Source: Pirellulales bacterium
Lineage (GTDB): Bacteria; Planctomycetota; Planctomycetia; Pirellulales; Lacipirellulaceae
Length of the DNA: 64,000 bases
NCBI GenBank assembly: GCA_028279215.1
Contig: JANQOF010000020.1
Span: 95,783 to 159,782, forward strand
Direction of reading: 5' to 3'
The position numbers were made by a program, and so were the translations under genes. The notes below the pieces were generated by a model, which was not told the DNA's origin, made no database searches, and saw nothing but the letters and a program-made list of their open reading frames with translations. The number at the start of each line of letters is the position of its first letter. Position 1 is the first letter of the stretch. Shown one piece after another: positions 33,043 through 41,522 of this stretch.

Positions 33043-35783
33043 TGCAAGTTGTCCCTTGTAGATTCCAGTGAACTTGGCGACCCCTGCGCTTTGCCCGTAA
33101 GTCGGATACCTCGAAGGTCGATCGCGGCGTCTCTGTCGCAAACCAGTTGCCCATCCTCGATGGCCAACTCAGCGATTTGCAGGTAGCTGAGCTTTTGGTG
33201 CGGTGTCCGCTGTTCGGGGGCGGGAGTTGGATAAGGGCGATTCGGTTCCGTGTGGTAGACAATGAACGCACGCTCACCGATTACCGCGACACTCGGATGG
33301 CGCGCTCTGGTGCCGTCGGCGGTTTTTCGGCCGGGCTCGTTGAGGATCGACGATTGCATCGTCCAAGAGACTCCGTCGTCGGAGTGATATACAGCTAAGC
33401 CTTGGTGAGGATCGGTTAGCATCCAGTACCGATCTTGCCAACAAAACACGTACGGGGCTTCTTGGTATCCGAATCCTCTTTCGTCCTTCGACACGTTTAC
33501 ATCACCTTTGCATTTTCCACGTAAGGCCCAATTCGAAAGATCGCGACTGGTCGCCCACTGGATGCCTCCGCCTTGCCCGACGCGATAGTAGGCTCGGAAT
33601 TCCTCGCCGACGTGAATCAGTGAGGCATCGATTGGGTCGGGCTGATTAAATTTAGGAATGCGCTCCGACTTCCAGCCGTCGAGCAGTTGGTAGGCCGAGG
33701 TGGCGTAATGGCGGATTACACCGCGGCCTCCCCATGGTGGCTTGGCGTTGTCCTTATACGTGACGAACATATGGAAAGTGTCGCCGCTGCGGACGATTCC
33801 AGGCGCCCAGTGGGTCGTGGGCATGTCAGGTTGCCCCTTCACCCCGTCGAAGCTGGCGTAACCGCGAAATGCCCAGTTGATCAAGTCCGGTGACGAAATT
33901 GCTCCAATCGGCGTTCCGACGTAGCTGCCTGATTGCCGAGTTGCCCGCCGCGCCGTATAGAAAATCCACCATTCTCGATCATAAGGGTTCCAGACTATTT
34001 CTGGATCACAGGATCCGTTGTAGTTTGGGTCCGAGAATAGCGCACTCTTCGTGCCACGCATTGCCGATGCAACTTGGGTTCCGTTGTGCGTCGACGGCTT
34101 GTTACGGCGTGACGTATGCCGATCGTCACCTTTGGCGACCGAGGGTTCGTAAATCACGTTGACTCGCCGCGCCCACTTTGCCCAATCGGCTGCCATCGAC
34201 GCGACGCGGGCCGGCTCGCTGTCCGCCAAGTCCGCAGTTTCGCAGCGGTCCTTGGCCAAATCGTAGAGTTCCCACTTGATCTCATGCGGCATCCGCTTCG
34301 ACCACACAAGCTTCCAGTTCCCCTGCCTTAGCGCTCTAGCTCCCTGATGATCGAAGCCAATGGTTCGCTCCGAAACGCCTTCGCCGAGCAATATAGGCAG
34401 AAGGCTCTCGCCCTCGACAGGAGTGATCGACCGTCCATCGAATTCGCTGGGATAAGTGGCGCCCACGGCATCGAGCAGCGTTGGAAGTACATCCATGACA
34501 TGCGTCGGCTCGCGAATCCAAGCATTGCGTGAACCGATGACTTTGGGCCAATGTGCGATGCATGGCGTGCAAATGCCGCCCTCGTGGGTGAAGTGCTTGT
34601 ACAGGCGAAACGGCGTATTGCACAAGTTCGCCCAGGCGCTACCGTACGACTGATGTGTTCCTCGACCGCCGATGTCGCGAACATCGTCGCCAGTTCGTAG
34701 CACCGTCGTACCGCGCCGCGACGATCCATCGAACCCAAAGGGCCCCCATTCGTAGCACGCGCCGTTGTCGCTCAAGAAAAGAACAAAGGTGTTATCTAGA
34801 TCGCCGGTCTGATCAAGGTGTTCGACAATCTGGCCTACCCCCTCGTCGATTGTCGCGACCATGGCCGCGAAAACCGCCATACGACGGGCCAGGTCGCGCC
34901 TTTGTGGTTCACTAAGCGATTCCCATGAGGGATTCTGTTTGCCCGAGTATCCGTTGGCGATATCCTCGCGATCAACAGGCACGAGCGAGCGTGGCGGGAG
35001 TTTCCAGTGCTCCCCGTCTACAAGTCCAATCTCGCGCATCCGGACGAAACGTTCGTCGCGGAGGACGTCCCAGCCACGCGCATAGATCTCATTGAACTTT
35101 TCTGCACGCTCGGCGGGCGCCTGCACAGGGAAGTGTGGAGACGAATGCCCCAAGAAAAGGAACCATGGCTTTCTGCTATGCTGGCCCTGCTTGATGAACT
35201 CGACTGCATATTCGTTGAATACGTCCGTGGCATAGAAGTCGTCGCTGGAGACATCGACTTCATTCGGACGCCCTCGTGGCAGCCGATGGTAGTGCTTTGC
35301 GTCGTACTGATCGTGTGAATGACCATTCGTATACCCATAGAATTCGTCGAAGCCACGTTTGATTGGCCCCGTATCCGGATGCATATGCCACTTACCGACG
35401 TAGTAGCAGCCGTAGCCGGCGGCGCCCAAGACCTCGCCTAGTGTCACACAGTGGTTATTCAGTCTTCCCAGATAGCCTGGGCCACGAGCGGGTTTGGGTT
35501 TACCGGTGGTGAAGTCGCCAATGCCTGCCTGTGTCGGGTACAACCCCGTCATTAGTGAGGCACGACTCGGGCAGCACCGGGCCGAGTTGTACATTTGCGT
35601 GAGTCGCGCGCCGCCCGCAGCCAACGCGTCGATATGCGGCGTATCAATCTCTCCGCCGTAGCAACTCAAGTCGGAATAGCCGAGGTCGTCGGCAAGGATA
35701 ACGATGACATTAGGGCGTTCAGCGGCCGATGCCGTTGAGCAACAGCCTAACCACACACCGAACAAGACTGTCAATTGACGCAT
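33039..35783 (-). CDS. Sulfatase plus GH43-like fusion, secreted
   Basis: A 914-aa protein with a signal peptide (LFGVWLGCCSTASA). The N-terminal ~550 residues are an arylsulfatase: IVILADDLGYSD (metal Asp), ARCCPSRASLMTG (modified Cys70), GKWHMHPD, FLGHSSPHFP, and LFLSDNGAC (second metal pair). A linker near 560-585 leads to a propeller domain: CDPEIVWNPYDREWWIFY, HWAPGIVRSGDTFHMFVTY, IDASLIHVGEEFRAYYR, APYVFCWQDRYWMLTD, the pattern of GH43/GH117-like enzymes. Desulfation and glycosidic cleavage on one chain suggest coupled attack on a sulfated sugar. It heads the enzyme operon, 119 nt after DUF1559. Confidence 0.9.
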   Translation of the reverse strand: MRQLTVLFGVWLGCCSTASAAERPNVIVILADDLGYSDLSCYGGEIDTPHIDALAAGGARLTQMYNSARCCPSRASLMTGLYPTQAGIGDFTTGKPKPARGPGYLGRLNNHCVTLGEVLGAAGYGCYYVGKWHMHPDTGPIKRGFDEFYGYTNGHSHDQYDAKHYHRLPRGRPNEVDVSSDDFYATDVFNEYAVEFIKQGQHSRKPWFLFLGHSSPHFPVQAPAERAEKFNEIYARGWDVLRDERFVRMREIGLVDGEHWKLPPRSLVPVDREDIANGYSGKQNPSWESLSEPQRRDLARRMAVFAAMVATIDEGVGQIVEHLDQTGDLDNTFVLFLSDNGACYEWGPFGFDGSSRRGTTVLRTGDDVRDIGGRGTHQSYGSAWANLCNTPFRLYKHFTHEGGICTPCIAHWPKVIGSRNAWIREPTHVMDVLPTLLDAVGATYPSEFDGRSITPVEGESLLPILLGEGVSERTIGFDHQGARALRQGNWKLVWSKRMPHEIKWELYDLAKDRCETADLADSEPARVASMAADWAKWARRVNVIYEPSVAKGDDRHTSRRNKPSTHNGTQVASAMRGTKSALFSDPNYNGSCDPEIVWNPYDREWWIFYTARRATRQSGSYVGTPIGAISSPDLINWAFRGYASFDGVKGQPDMPTTHWAPGIVRSGDTFHMFVTYKDNAKPPWGGRGVIRHYATSAYQLLDGWKSERIPKFNQPDPIDASLIHVGEEFRAYYRVGQGGGIQWATSRDLSNWALRGKCKGDVNVSKDERGFGYQEAPYVFCWQDRYWMLTDPHQGLAVYHSDDGVSWTMQSSILNEPGRKTADGTRARHPSVAVIGERAFIVYHTEPNRPYPTPAPEQRTPHQKLSYLQIAELAIEDGQLVCDRDAAIDLRGIRLTGKAQGSPSSLESTRDNLQ

Positions 35784-35902
35784 GCGGTTACTGTTCCGTG
35801 GTGACGGGTAACTATGTCGAAGCGGTGATCGCGGTGTGGGCCGAACGATTCGGTTTCATAGGCCCTAATCCACTCGGGCGACTTGCTACGGCGTGCGTTC
35901 GC

Positions 35903-36982
35903 TCATCGGGTAGCTTGTGGCGGCTGAGCTCTTCCAGGCTCACCGCCAGCAATGGTGGCGATTGCTTCACGAACAAACACGTCGGTGTCTGCGTCGAGAG
36001 CTTCAACGTGACCATCTACGTAAGCCGTTTGCATTCCCCCGCCCGAGTGCTTGGAGGCGAACGTGTGAGAGCAAGCGCGTGTTGGAAGGCCAAGACCTCC
36101 CTCGCTTGCGGGTGCTAGACATTTCGCGTAGTCAGCAGTTCCAAAGGCGCCAACAAGGTTGCTACTCACGTAGTTGGGTGTGGCGATAGCGGCCATTGCC
36201 GGGTACGCCCGCCAACTACCCCATACAGAGTAATTCCAATTGTCTTCGTCGCCGTTCGCGTGAGCCGTGATTGTATGGTACTCCGAAATTGCGAATGTTG
36301 TGCTGGTGCCATCGACGACCTGCCGAAGCTTAATGCGCTTGATGCCGGCAGGTTCGTAAACCGTCGTGAAAGGGCCGCGCTGTACTCTGCCCACCGAACT
36401 GGTGCCCATGAACTGGCGATTTCCGTTGTCATTAATGACGCTGCGGACCCGCCCCCACATGTGCATTACACCATCAAATACGTCGGCGACGCCTGAGTTG
36501 CCGCGATATGACGAACGCGAGAAGCGTGTCGGATCATACCCTTGGGGAAGGTCATCGGTCGGGCAAACGAATACCGGTAGGTCGGTTAGTATGACCTGCC
36601 GGTTGGGCTCCTCATCGAGCCGTCTGGTTTCGTCAATCAGGCCTTGCAGGGCCTGCTGTTCCATGTAGGGAAGAATCTCGATACACCAAGTTGACCAAAC
36701 GGCAGTATAGTCATTGTCGATCGGCACGCGTACTGGCGTGCCGTCGGGCGCCTGATACACATTCACTCCGGCTGGGAGCGTTCCATGGGCCGATTCGTAG
36801 TTCAAGCAACCCAGCATTTGTTGCTTCAGGTTGTTGGTGCATTGGCTTCGGCGCGCTGCCTCGCGGGCCGCCTGTACGGCGGGTAGCAGCAGGGCCACCA
36901 AGATGCCAATGATCGCGATGACGACCAGCAATTCGACCAGTGTGAACGCCGAACGAAGCCGAAGACCAAATGGACGCGTCAT
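35903..36982 (-). CDS. DUF1559 pseudopilin-like protein
   Basis: A 359-aa planctomycete DUF1559 protein. The prepilin N-terminus, SAFTLVELLVVIAIIGILVALLLPAVQAAREAARRSQC in type, gives a cleavage site before Phe and a hydrophobic helix, followed by the H-x-G DUF1559 C-terminal domain (YRGNSGVADVF, DGTSTTFAISEYH, FASKHSGGGMQTAYVDGHV). AAGGA lies 7 nt before the ATG. It is found by the hundred in planctomycete genomes; the function is unknown but is probably type II/IV-like surface assembly. Here it lies between PEP-CTERM genes and the enzyme operon, in the same direction. Confidence 0.95.
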   Translation of the reverse strand: MTRPFGLRLRSAFTLVELLVVIAIIGILVALLLPAVQAAREAARRSQCTNNLKQQMLGCLNYESAHGTLPAGVNVYQAPDGTPVRVPIDNDYTAVWSTWCIEILPYMEQQALQGLIDETRRLDEEPNRQVILTDLPVFVCPTDDLPQGYDPTRFSRSSYRGNSGVADVFDGVMHMWGRVRSVINDNGNRQFMGTSSVGRVQRGPFTTVYEPAGIKRIKLRQVVDGTSTTFAISEYHTITAHANGDEDNWNYSVWGSWRAYPAMAAIATPNYVSSNLVGAFGTADYAKCLAPASEGGLGLPTRACSHTFASKHSGGGMQTAYVDGHVEALDADTDVFVREAIATIAGGEPGRAQPPQATR

Positions 36983-37005
36983 GTTTCATTCCTTTCAATG
37001 AAGGA

Positions 37006-37056
37006 CGCATCTCCCCGGGGCAGGCATGCTGCCCTACGCCTGCCCGGGGCGATGCG
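37006..37056 (-). terminator. GC-rich hairpin downstream of the double PEP-CTERM gene
   Basis: Arms of about 19 bases (37006-37025 and 37038-37056; one mismatch and one bulge) contain GGGGCAGGC/GCCTGCCC around a 12-base loop. There is no T-run on the minus strand after it, so it may be a processing or stability hairpin rather than an intrinsic terminator. Confidence 0.45.
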
Positions 37057-37071
37057 CCAGATTGCGTTGGA

Positions 37072-40000
37072 CTACCGGACACGAATCGCTTGACGTCTCA
37101 GCGCTACCAGAGGTATCGAGATACCAAGCAACAGAAGTACGGAGGTTGGTTCTGGCACCGCGGCGCGAAGCGCCGAGAGTGATCCAGACGCCGTATTGCC
37201 GAAGCTTGCCTTCCACAAGTCGTAGTCGGCCGCGTCGACGACACCGGCGCTACCGCCGGATTCGTTGCCATTCCCGTTCAGGTCGAAAGTGCCGCCCAGG
37301 TTGTCTCGCCAAACGGTATAGTCGGCGAGGTTGACAATCTCGTCGCCGTTGAAGTCACCAGGCAACCCATTGGGCGCCAGGCGGTATGTCGCGGCGCCAC
37401 TTATGGTACTCCCATTGCTCAAGTGGTACTCAACAATCAAGTCCCGCGTGTCGGCGCTCGTGTCGTAGATGGTGCCCAACGAAGCCCGAAACGCCGAGCC
37501 GAGAGTTGAAGAGCCTTGCCCGTCCGCACCGAGGTAGAATTCATTAAGCAACGAATCACTTTGCTGCCCACCTAGTTCCCAGCCGTTGCCAGAGCCATCG
37601 CCCGCAGGTAACCCCGCATCGCCGCCGATGCCATTGAAGTTGCCGCTTTCTAGGCCGCCAGCACTCGAGATGGTGTAGCGGTCGATGGTGATGTCGCCCG
37701 CCCCACCGACGAGGAATGCTTCGCCTGTGTCGGTATAGACTTCTACGCTGAGCGTCTGCACCTCAAGCGCATCGGTGCTGGTCGTTATTGCCAGATTGCT
37801 GGCAGTGTATCCTTCGTCGCTTTGTCGAGCCGTGACGCCGATGTAGTTCGCATTGCTATTGTCCCAACGGAACGCATCGCCACCGACAGCAACGCCATTG
37901 AAGTAAACCGTCGCTGCTACAGGGTCGCCAGCGCCGAAACTGTCGACGGCAATTCGCAGTTCAAGAGTAGAACCAACTCCATCTACAGTACCCGGCTGTA
38001 TCCAGCCATTCACGGCGTCGGTTGCGTTGGCAATTCCATCATCAATGGACTGAAAGAGCTCGCCATTCTTGATAATCTGGATTGTCCCGCCGTCCGTTGG
38101 CGACCACCCTATCCACAAGTCGGCGAATCCCGATCCTGGCGTGTTGATATTGCCCCGCACCGCGGGCGTGTCGGTTGCGTCAAAATCGAGTTCCGTTTGT
38201 GCTTGGTGCTCGGCGAGAGTCGCGCCGATACCAAAGCCAATAAAGTGATTGTTCGAGGTGTTCGCTCCACCGTTGCTAACCAGGTCTAGACTGACCGACA
38301 ACACCCCGTCAGAAGCTATGGCGGAGTCGACAAAGTTATGGTCAAGGTAGAATGAGCTAGCGTTATCTCCGTCGGCAAGATGAAGCAGGTCATTCTCAAT
38401 GTTGGTCAGTCCCGCAGGCGAGGGTTGGGCATCGGGAGCCATCGTAGCATCCCCGTTCTCGATCAAAGTTAACGGAGCCAAGGTGCCTGTCATACCTGTG
38501 CTCGTCGCATCGATATCGTCTTCTTGAGCGATCGACCGGGCAAAGGAGTCGCTGAATAGATTCGTTTGAGCCGAGACATTGCTCGCTGACGTACAAACGA
38601 GCATTACCAACAAGAATCCAATGGCGCTCCGGCCCCGACGCAAGGCGACGAAAAGGCCACCAAGAGCGACTAAGCAAATCGAAGTGGGCTCTGGAACGCC
38701 GGTAATCATGGCTTGGAATGCTCCGGGACCATTAGCGGAGTCGAAGGCGACTTTGAACTCGTCGAAGTCGGCTTCGTTAATCAGACCATCGGCATTGATA
38801 TCGCCCATGTCGTACGCCAGTAGCCCTTCTTCTACTGGGTCAGAAATCAAATTGCTGCGGAGAATCGCCCAGTCGGCCGCATCGACACCGTTCATGAAGT
38901 CGAAATCTCCAAGTTGGAATGGATTGCCGTCGTTGCCCTCGAATGAAACATTCACGGGTACGATCGCCCCTAAATCGTCTCGGAACTCGACCACCAGATT
39001 CTCAAATGGGCTCTTGATCCATGTATTGCCGAAGTCGATGGTGTCGGCGGGGCCTCCGCTGGCATCGACTGTGTACCCAGTGCCGAGAGTCGCTTCTGAC
39101 AGGTCTGTAGCAGGATTCTCGGGTACACCAGATCCATCGGGATCGTCCTCGGTCAATAGTTCCCACGTATCGTTACTGTCGAGGTCGTTCAACGTGTTCC
39201 ACACGCTCGTGTCGAAGCCTCCATTTGTCTGAATCGTGTAACCGACGAGCGTGATGGGTGAGCTCGACAAGTTCTCAAGCTCCACATTTCCAGTGTCGCG
39301 ATTGATCGTCAGGACCGGGACAGGTGGTGGCTCGACGGCAAGCGCAGTAACACTCAGATTGTCGACGGTGAACCCCATCTGTCCCTGACGAGCATTGATG
39401 CCAATGAAATTCGAGCTAGCGTTGTCCCAGTTGAAGACTTCCTGCGCTACTGATTGGCCATCGAAATAGATGAATGCGTCGACTTGCGACCCTTGGTTGA
39501 AGTCGGAAACGGCGTATTGCACTTCGAGTGTCTGGCCCGACAGCGGTCCGAATCCGGAGCCGCCGTTATCGTAGGTCGCCACGTTGGCGCCATTCTTGAA
39601 GACTTGAATCGTACCGTTCGAATTTGGGCTATAGCCAACCCATAAGTCAGCAAAGCCGCTATCTACTTCTCCGACGCGTCCCCGCAGGGCTGGATTTGCC
39701 GCGGTTGCACCAAAGTCGAGCTGTGTTTGGCCGGTGAACTCAGCCGCCGTTGCGCCGACGCCGAACCCCACAAACCGTTCGATGTCGGTCGGACTGCCGT
39801 CGTTGCTGACGAGTTCGAGACTGACAGAGAAACCGCCCTGCGTCGTGATGTCCGAATCGATAAAGTTGTGGTCGACGTAGAGTGACGATGCATTTGGTCC
39901 GTCCGCCAGGTGCAGGGCATCACCTTCGATGTTGGTAAGGCCGGCTACCGCGGCAATGGTGTCGCCGTTTTCGACATACACGAGTGGCGACAAGGCGCCG

Positions 40001-40161
40001 CCCATTCCTGTGCTGTCCGCATCGATGTCGTCATTTGGTTGGGTTGTGCGCCCGAAATCATCGCTAAACAGAGTAACTTGAGCGACGGCCGATGTTGTGA
40101 TGACTAGCAGGACAACTCCGATGGAACTGCAGTACCTTAGTAGGTCTAAATGGAATCGCAT
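37072..40161 (-). CDS. Tandem double precursor: two lectin-like PEP-CTERM proteins fused in frame
   Basis: A 1029-aa reading frame made of two complete precursors. Half 1 has a signal (IGVVLLVITTSAVA), a beta-sandwich domain with FSDDFGRT and LADGPNASSLYVDHNFID, a dockerin-like repeat (DINADGLINEADFDEFK), and VPEPTSICLVALGGLFVALRR at about residue 489. This is followed at once by a second signal-like segment (IGFLLVMLVCTSASNVSA) and half 2 with the same domain (FSDSFARS, LADGDNASSFYLDHNF), dockerin repeats (GDFNGDEIVNLADY, DAADYDLWKASFG) and VPEPTSVLLLLGISIPLVALRR. ATG 40161 has GGAG 7 nt upstream. The domains are probably exported and anchored by exosortase. Confidence 0.85.
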   Translation of the reverse strand: MRFHLDLLRYCSSIGVVLLVITTSAVAQVTLFSDDFGRTTQPNDDIDADSTGMGGALSPLVYVENGDTIAAVAGLTNIEGDALHLADGPNASSLYVDHNFIDSDITTQGGFSVSLELVSNDGSPTDIERFVGFGVGATAAEFTGQTQLDFGATAANPALRGRVGEVDSGFADLWVGYSPNSNGTIQVFKNGANVATYDNGGSGFGPLSGQTLEVQYAVSDFNQGSQVDAFIYFDGQSVAQEVFNWDNASSNFIGINARQGQMGFTVDNLSVTALAVEPPPVPVLTINRDTGNVELENLSSSPITLVGYTIQTNGGFDTSVWNTLNDLDSNDTWELLTEDDPDGSGVPENPATDLSEATLGTGYTVDASGGPADTIDFGNTWIKSPFENLVVEFRDDLGAIVPVNVSFEGNDGNPFQLGDFDFMNGVDAADWAILRSNLISDPVEEGLLAYDMGDINADGLINEADFDEFKVAFDSANGPGAFQAMITGVPEPTSICLVALGGLFVALRRGRSAIGFLLVMLVCTSASNVSAQTNLFSDSFARSIAQEDDIDATSTGMTGTLAPLTLIENGDATMAPDAQPSPAGLTNIENDLLHLADGDNASSFYLDHNFVDSAIASDGVLSVSLDLVSNGGANTSNNHFIGFGIGATLAEHQAQTELDFDATDTPAVRGNINTPGSGFADLWIGWSPTDGGTIQIIKNGELFQSIDDGIANATDAVNGWIQPGTVDGVGSTLELRIAVDSFGAGDPVAATVYFNGVAVGGDAFRWDNSNANYIGVTARQSDEGYTASNLAITTSTDALEVQTLSVEVYTDTGEAFLVGGAGDITIDRYTISSAGGLESGNFNGIGGDAGLPAGDGSGNGWELGGQQSDSLLNEFYLGADGQGSSTLGSAFRASLGTIYDTSADTRDLIVEYHLSNGSTISGAATYRLAPNGLPGDFNGDEIVNLADYTVWRDNLGGTFDLNGNGNESGGSAGVVDAADYDLWKASFGNTASGSLSALRAAVPEPTSVLLLLGISIPLVALRRQAIRVR

Positions 40162-40233
40162 GAGAGATCTCCGGATGAGGGCTAGACTACGGTGATGTAC
40201 GAGTTGTGATTCTTGATGCCGCAAGCTGGGGTT

Positions 40234-41517
40234 TCACGAAGGCTGCCGCGACAGAACAGCTATTGCAATAGCTGTTGCAGCTATCACAATCGTGCCAGGC
40301 TCGGGCACAGAAGTACCCAACTCGCTGAAAGAAGGTATCGTGAGCAATGCCGCCGCGCTGTATTGACGCAGTAAGATCCAGTCGCCCAGGTCGGTGTCGC
40401 CGTCCAAGTCCAGGTCGCCCATGGCAAGGGTCGTATAGTCGCCAACGCGAGGGCCGTTTCCGGAAATGGGATCGGCTTCGAAGAGCCAACCGTCTTTGAA
40501 CAAGTCGATGTCGTCCGAGTCGAAGTCGCCGTCGAAGTCAATGTCTCCCTCAACCCACGCATTCAAGTTATGGCCGGTCATGGCGTCGCGCGAAAAACTG
40601 TAGCCACTCCGAGACGGAAGAAATACGTCGGTGAAGTAGCCGTTGTCCTCGGTGTAGCTGAAGGCGCCATACGTTGAACCATCGTCGATTACAAACAGCT
40701 GCAACTCGTCAACGATGCCCGCGAAGAATGTCGGCGGATCTTGCGCGTCGGGATCTTGTGTTTCGCTCGTGTCCGGATCCTCTTCCGCGTCGGCCCCAAC
40801 GATCAAAGCGATGTCCGTGTTCGCGTTGTAGTTCAAGTCTTGGGATGCAACCGCAATACCATTGATGTAGGTAGCGGCGGATTGCAATCCCACCGAATCA
40901 TGCACTTGCATGAAGTGGTGCCATTGCCCGACTTCGGTTGGCACTCCCGAATTCTGCGTGTTGTCTCGAATCTCCGGCTGCCAGTTCCCGGCTCCCGTCA
41001 CGTTTAGCCCATGCTCGTCCGCATCGTCGATCACCGTACGGCCCGCCACTTCACCAGTTGGCTGGATCCACATCTGCATCCCTCGATCCTGCGTCGCGTA
41101 AGTGGGATAGCCGGCAGGCGCGCCGGCAGGAACTACGCTAGGATCGTTCAGGTTGAGACCTTGCAAATAGTCGTCGGTACCGTCCAATTGGATGGCGAGA
41201 GAATTACCGGTGTCACCCGGCACCGGACGGCTTGTTGACACATCGACGTAAACCGGTAGATCTGTTGTTCCAAATGGCGTCAGGTCCTGAAGGTCACCAG
41301 AGCCAGGTGAGCCGATTGAGTCGAACGTGGAGTTAAATCCACTGTCTCGGCCAACCGGCTCTCCTTCGTCTGCCCCCTCCGCAACATCGTCTCCCATGCG
41401 ATACCAGCGATCCAACGTGTAGGCCGCTTCCGCGTGGTTGGTGAGAGGGATGTCGGTGAGGGCGATACAGCTGAAGATCAGTGCAAGCAAATAGTTTGGG
41501 TTTATGATCCGAGACAT
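40234..41517 (-). CDS. LamG/concanavalin-like PEP-CTERM protein
   Basis: A 427-aa secreted protein. The signal peptide (LLALIFSCIALTDIPLTNHAEA) is followed by a LamG-like jelly roll (LDRWYRMGDD, SLAIQLDGTDDYLQG, QMWIQPTG, GQWHHFMQVHD, TYINGIAVAS, FAGIVDELQLFV). Dockerin-like repeats DIDFDGDFDSDDIDLFKDGW and DLDLDGDTDLGDWILLR come next, and then SVPEPGTIVIAATAIAIAVLSR, a PEP-CTERM anchor. It is a likely carbohydrate- or matrix-binding surface protein. It starts only 5 nt after the stop of the double sulfatase gene, so both are co-transcribed. Confidence 0.88.
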   Translation of the reverse strand: MSRIINPNYLLALIFSCIALTDIPLTNHAEAAYTLDRWYRMGDDVAEGADEGEPVGRDSGFNSTFDSIGSPGSGDLQDLTPFGTTDLPVYVDVSTSRPVPGDTGNSLAIQLDGTDDYLQGLNLNDPSVVPAGAPAGYPTYATQDRGMQMWIQPTGEVAGRTVIDDADEHGLNVTGAGNWQPEIRDNTQNSGVPTEVGQWHHFMQVHDSVGLQSAATYINGIAVASQDLNYNANTDIALIVGADAEEDPDTSETQDPDAQDPPTFFAGIVDELQLFVIDDGSTYGAFSYTEDNGYFTDVFLPSRSGYSFSRDAMTGHNLNAWVEGDIDFDGDFDSDDIDLFKDGWLFEADPISGNGPRVGDYTTLAMGDLDLDGDTDLGDWILLRQYSAAALLTIPSFSELGTSVPEPGTIVIAATAIAIAVLSRQPS

Positions 41518-41522
41518 AAGGG

